Origin: Owenia fusiformis
Lineage: Eukaryota; Annelida; Polychaeta; Sabellida; Oweniidae
NCBI GenBank assembly: GCA_903813345.2
Contig: CAIIXF020000006.1
Coordinates: 33,953,524-34,013,523 of the forward strand
Direction: 5' to 3'
DNA: 60,000 nt
In this document: piece by piece, positions 59,916-60,000 of the stretch
Layout of the letters: the number at the start of each line of letters is the position of its first letter
Numbering within the stretch: position 1 is the first letter of the stretch
The notes under the pieces: model-generated
What the model was told of the DNA's origin: nothing
Database searches by the model: none
The model's input: only the letters and a program-made list of their open reading frames with translations
Translations under genes and position numbers: made by a program

Positions 59916-60000
59916 AGTTACTATTATTTTGCACCCTCCTCCTCTTTTTTAGGTTGGCCTCTTATAAGCTGGATCTTCATTGTACTGAAGCAAACTTCAG

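Overview
The window looks like nuclear DNA from a marine invertebrate animal (lophotrochozoan or invertebrate deuterostome; I cannot choose between them). It is strongly AT-rich, has GT-AG introns of 3-4 kb and is crowded with short inverted-repeat transposons, 5'-truncated LINE pieces and satellites. There is no bacterial operon, CRISPR array, tRNA or rRNA gene that I can see.

Only one host gene can be read with confidence. Three exons on the minus strand (11352-11251, 6960-6760, 3738-3628) join in phase 0 into about 138 N-terminal residues of a branched-chain amino-acid aminotransferase with a mitochondrial-type leader. The rest of the gene, including the PLP lysine, lies beyond the left edge. 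Its introns of 4,290 and 3,021 bp hold several MITEs, a retroposon, a 36-bp minisatellite and a mariner fold-back built from two oppositely oriented transposase fragments.

Layout. 1-420: 32-bp minisatellite. 420-11352: BCAT gene and its intronic repeats. 12-18.6 kb: hairpin elements, a 2-kb element with 278-bp inverted ends, a TAA-flanked MITE and a degenerate repeat. 22.46-24.22 kb: a 1.75-kb element with CACGGTG ends and a 5-bp target duplication that encloses a spliced-looking C2H2 zinc-finger exon. 24.9-30.8 kb: a 91-bp CATG-rich satellite, a telomere-like 49-bp repeat field cleanly interrupted by a 458-bp transposon, a LINE tail, and an inverted relative of the satellite. 31.5-32.3 kb: repeat pieces, including a promoter-like module (CCAAT, CRE, TATA) that recurs near 57.7 kb. 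33.9-38.1 kb: a 22-bp repeat that became a 66-bp and then a 660-bp higher-order repeat, split by an 874-bp Tc1/mariner-type fold-back. 39.1-39.8 kb: the 3' end of a LINE. 42.7-44.6 kb: a 33-bp based satellite. 58.8-59.9 kb: another 22-bp satellite. The remainder of the right half reads as a gene desert.

An unnamed dispersed repeat of about 165 bp occurs at least 13 times on both strands. The best candidates for something undescribed are this family, the zinc-finger-carrying element, the mariner hairpin inside the BCAT intron and the retroposon that shares its tail with a LINE. All long open frames over the arrays are products of repeat periods without stops.
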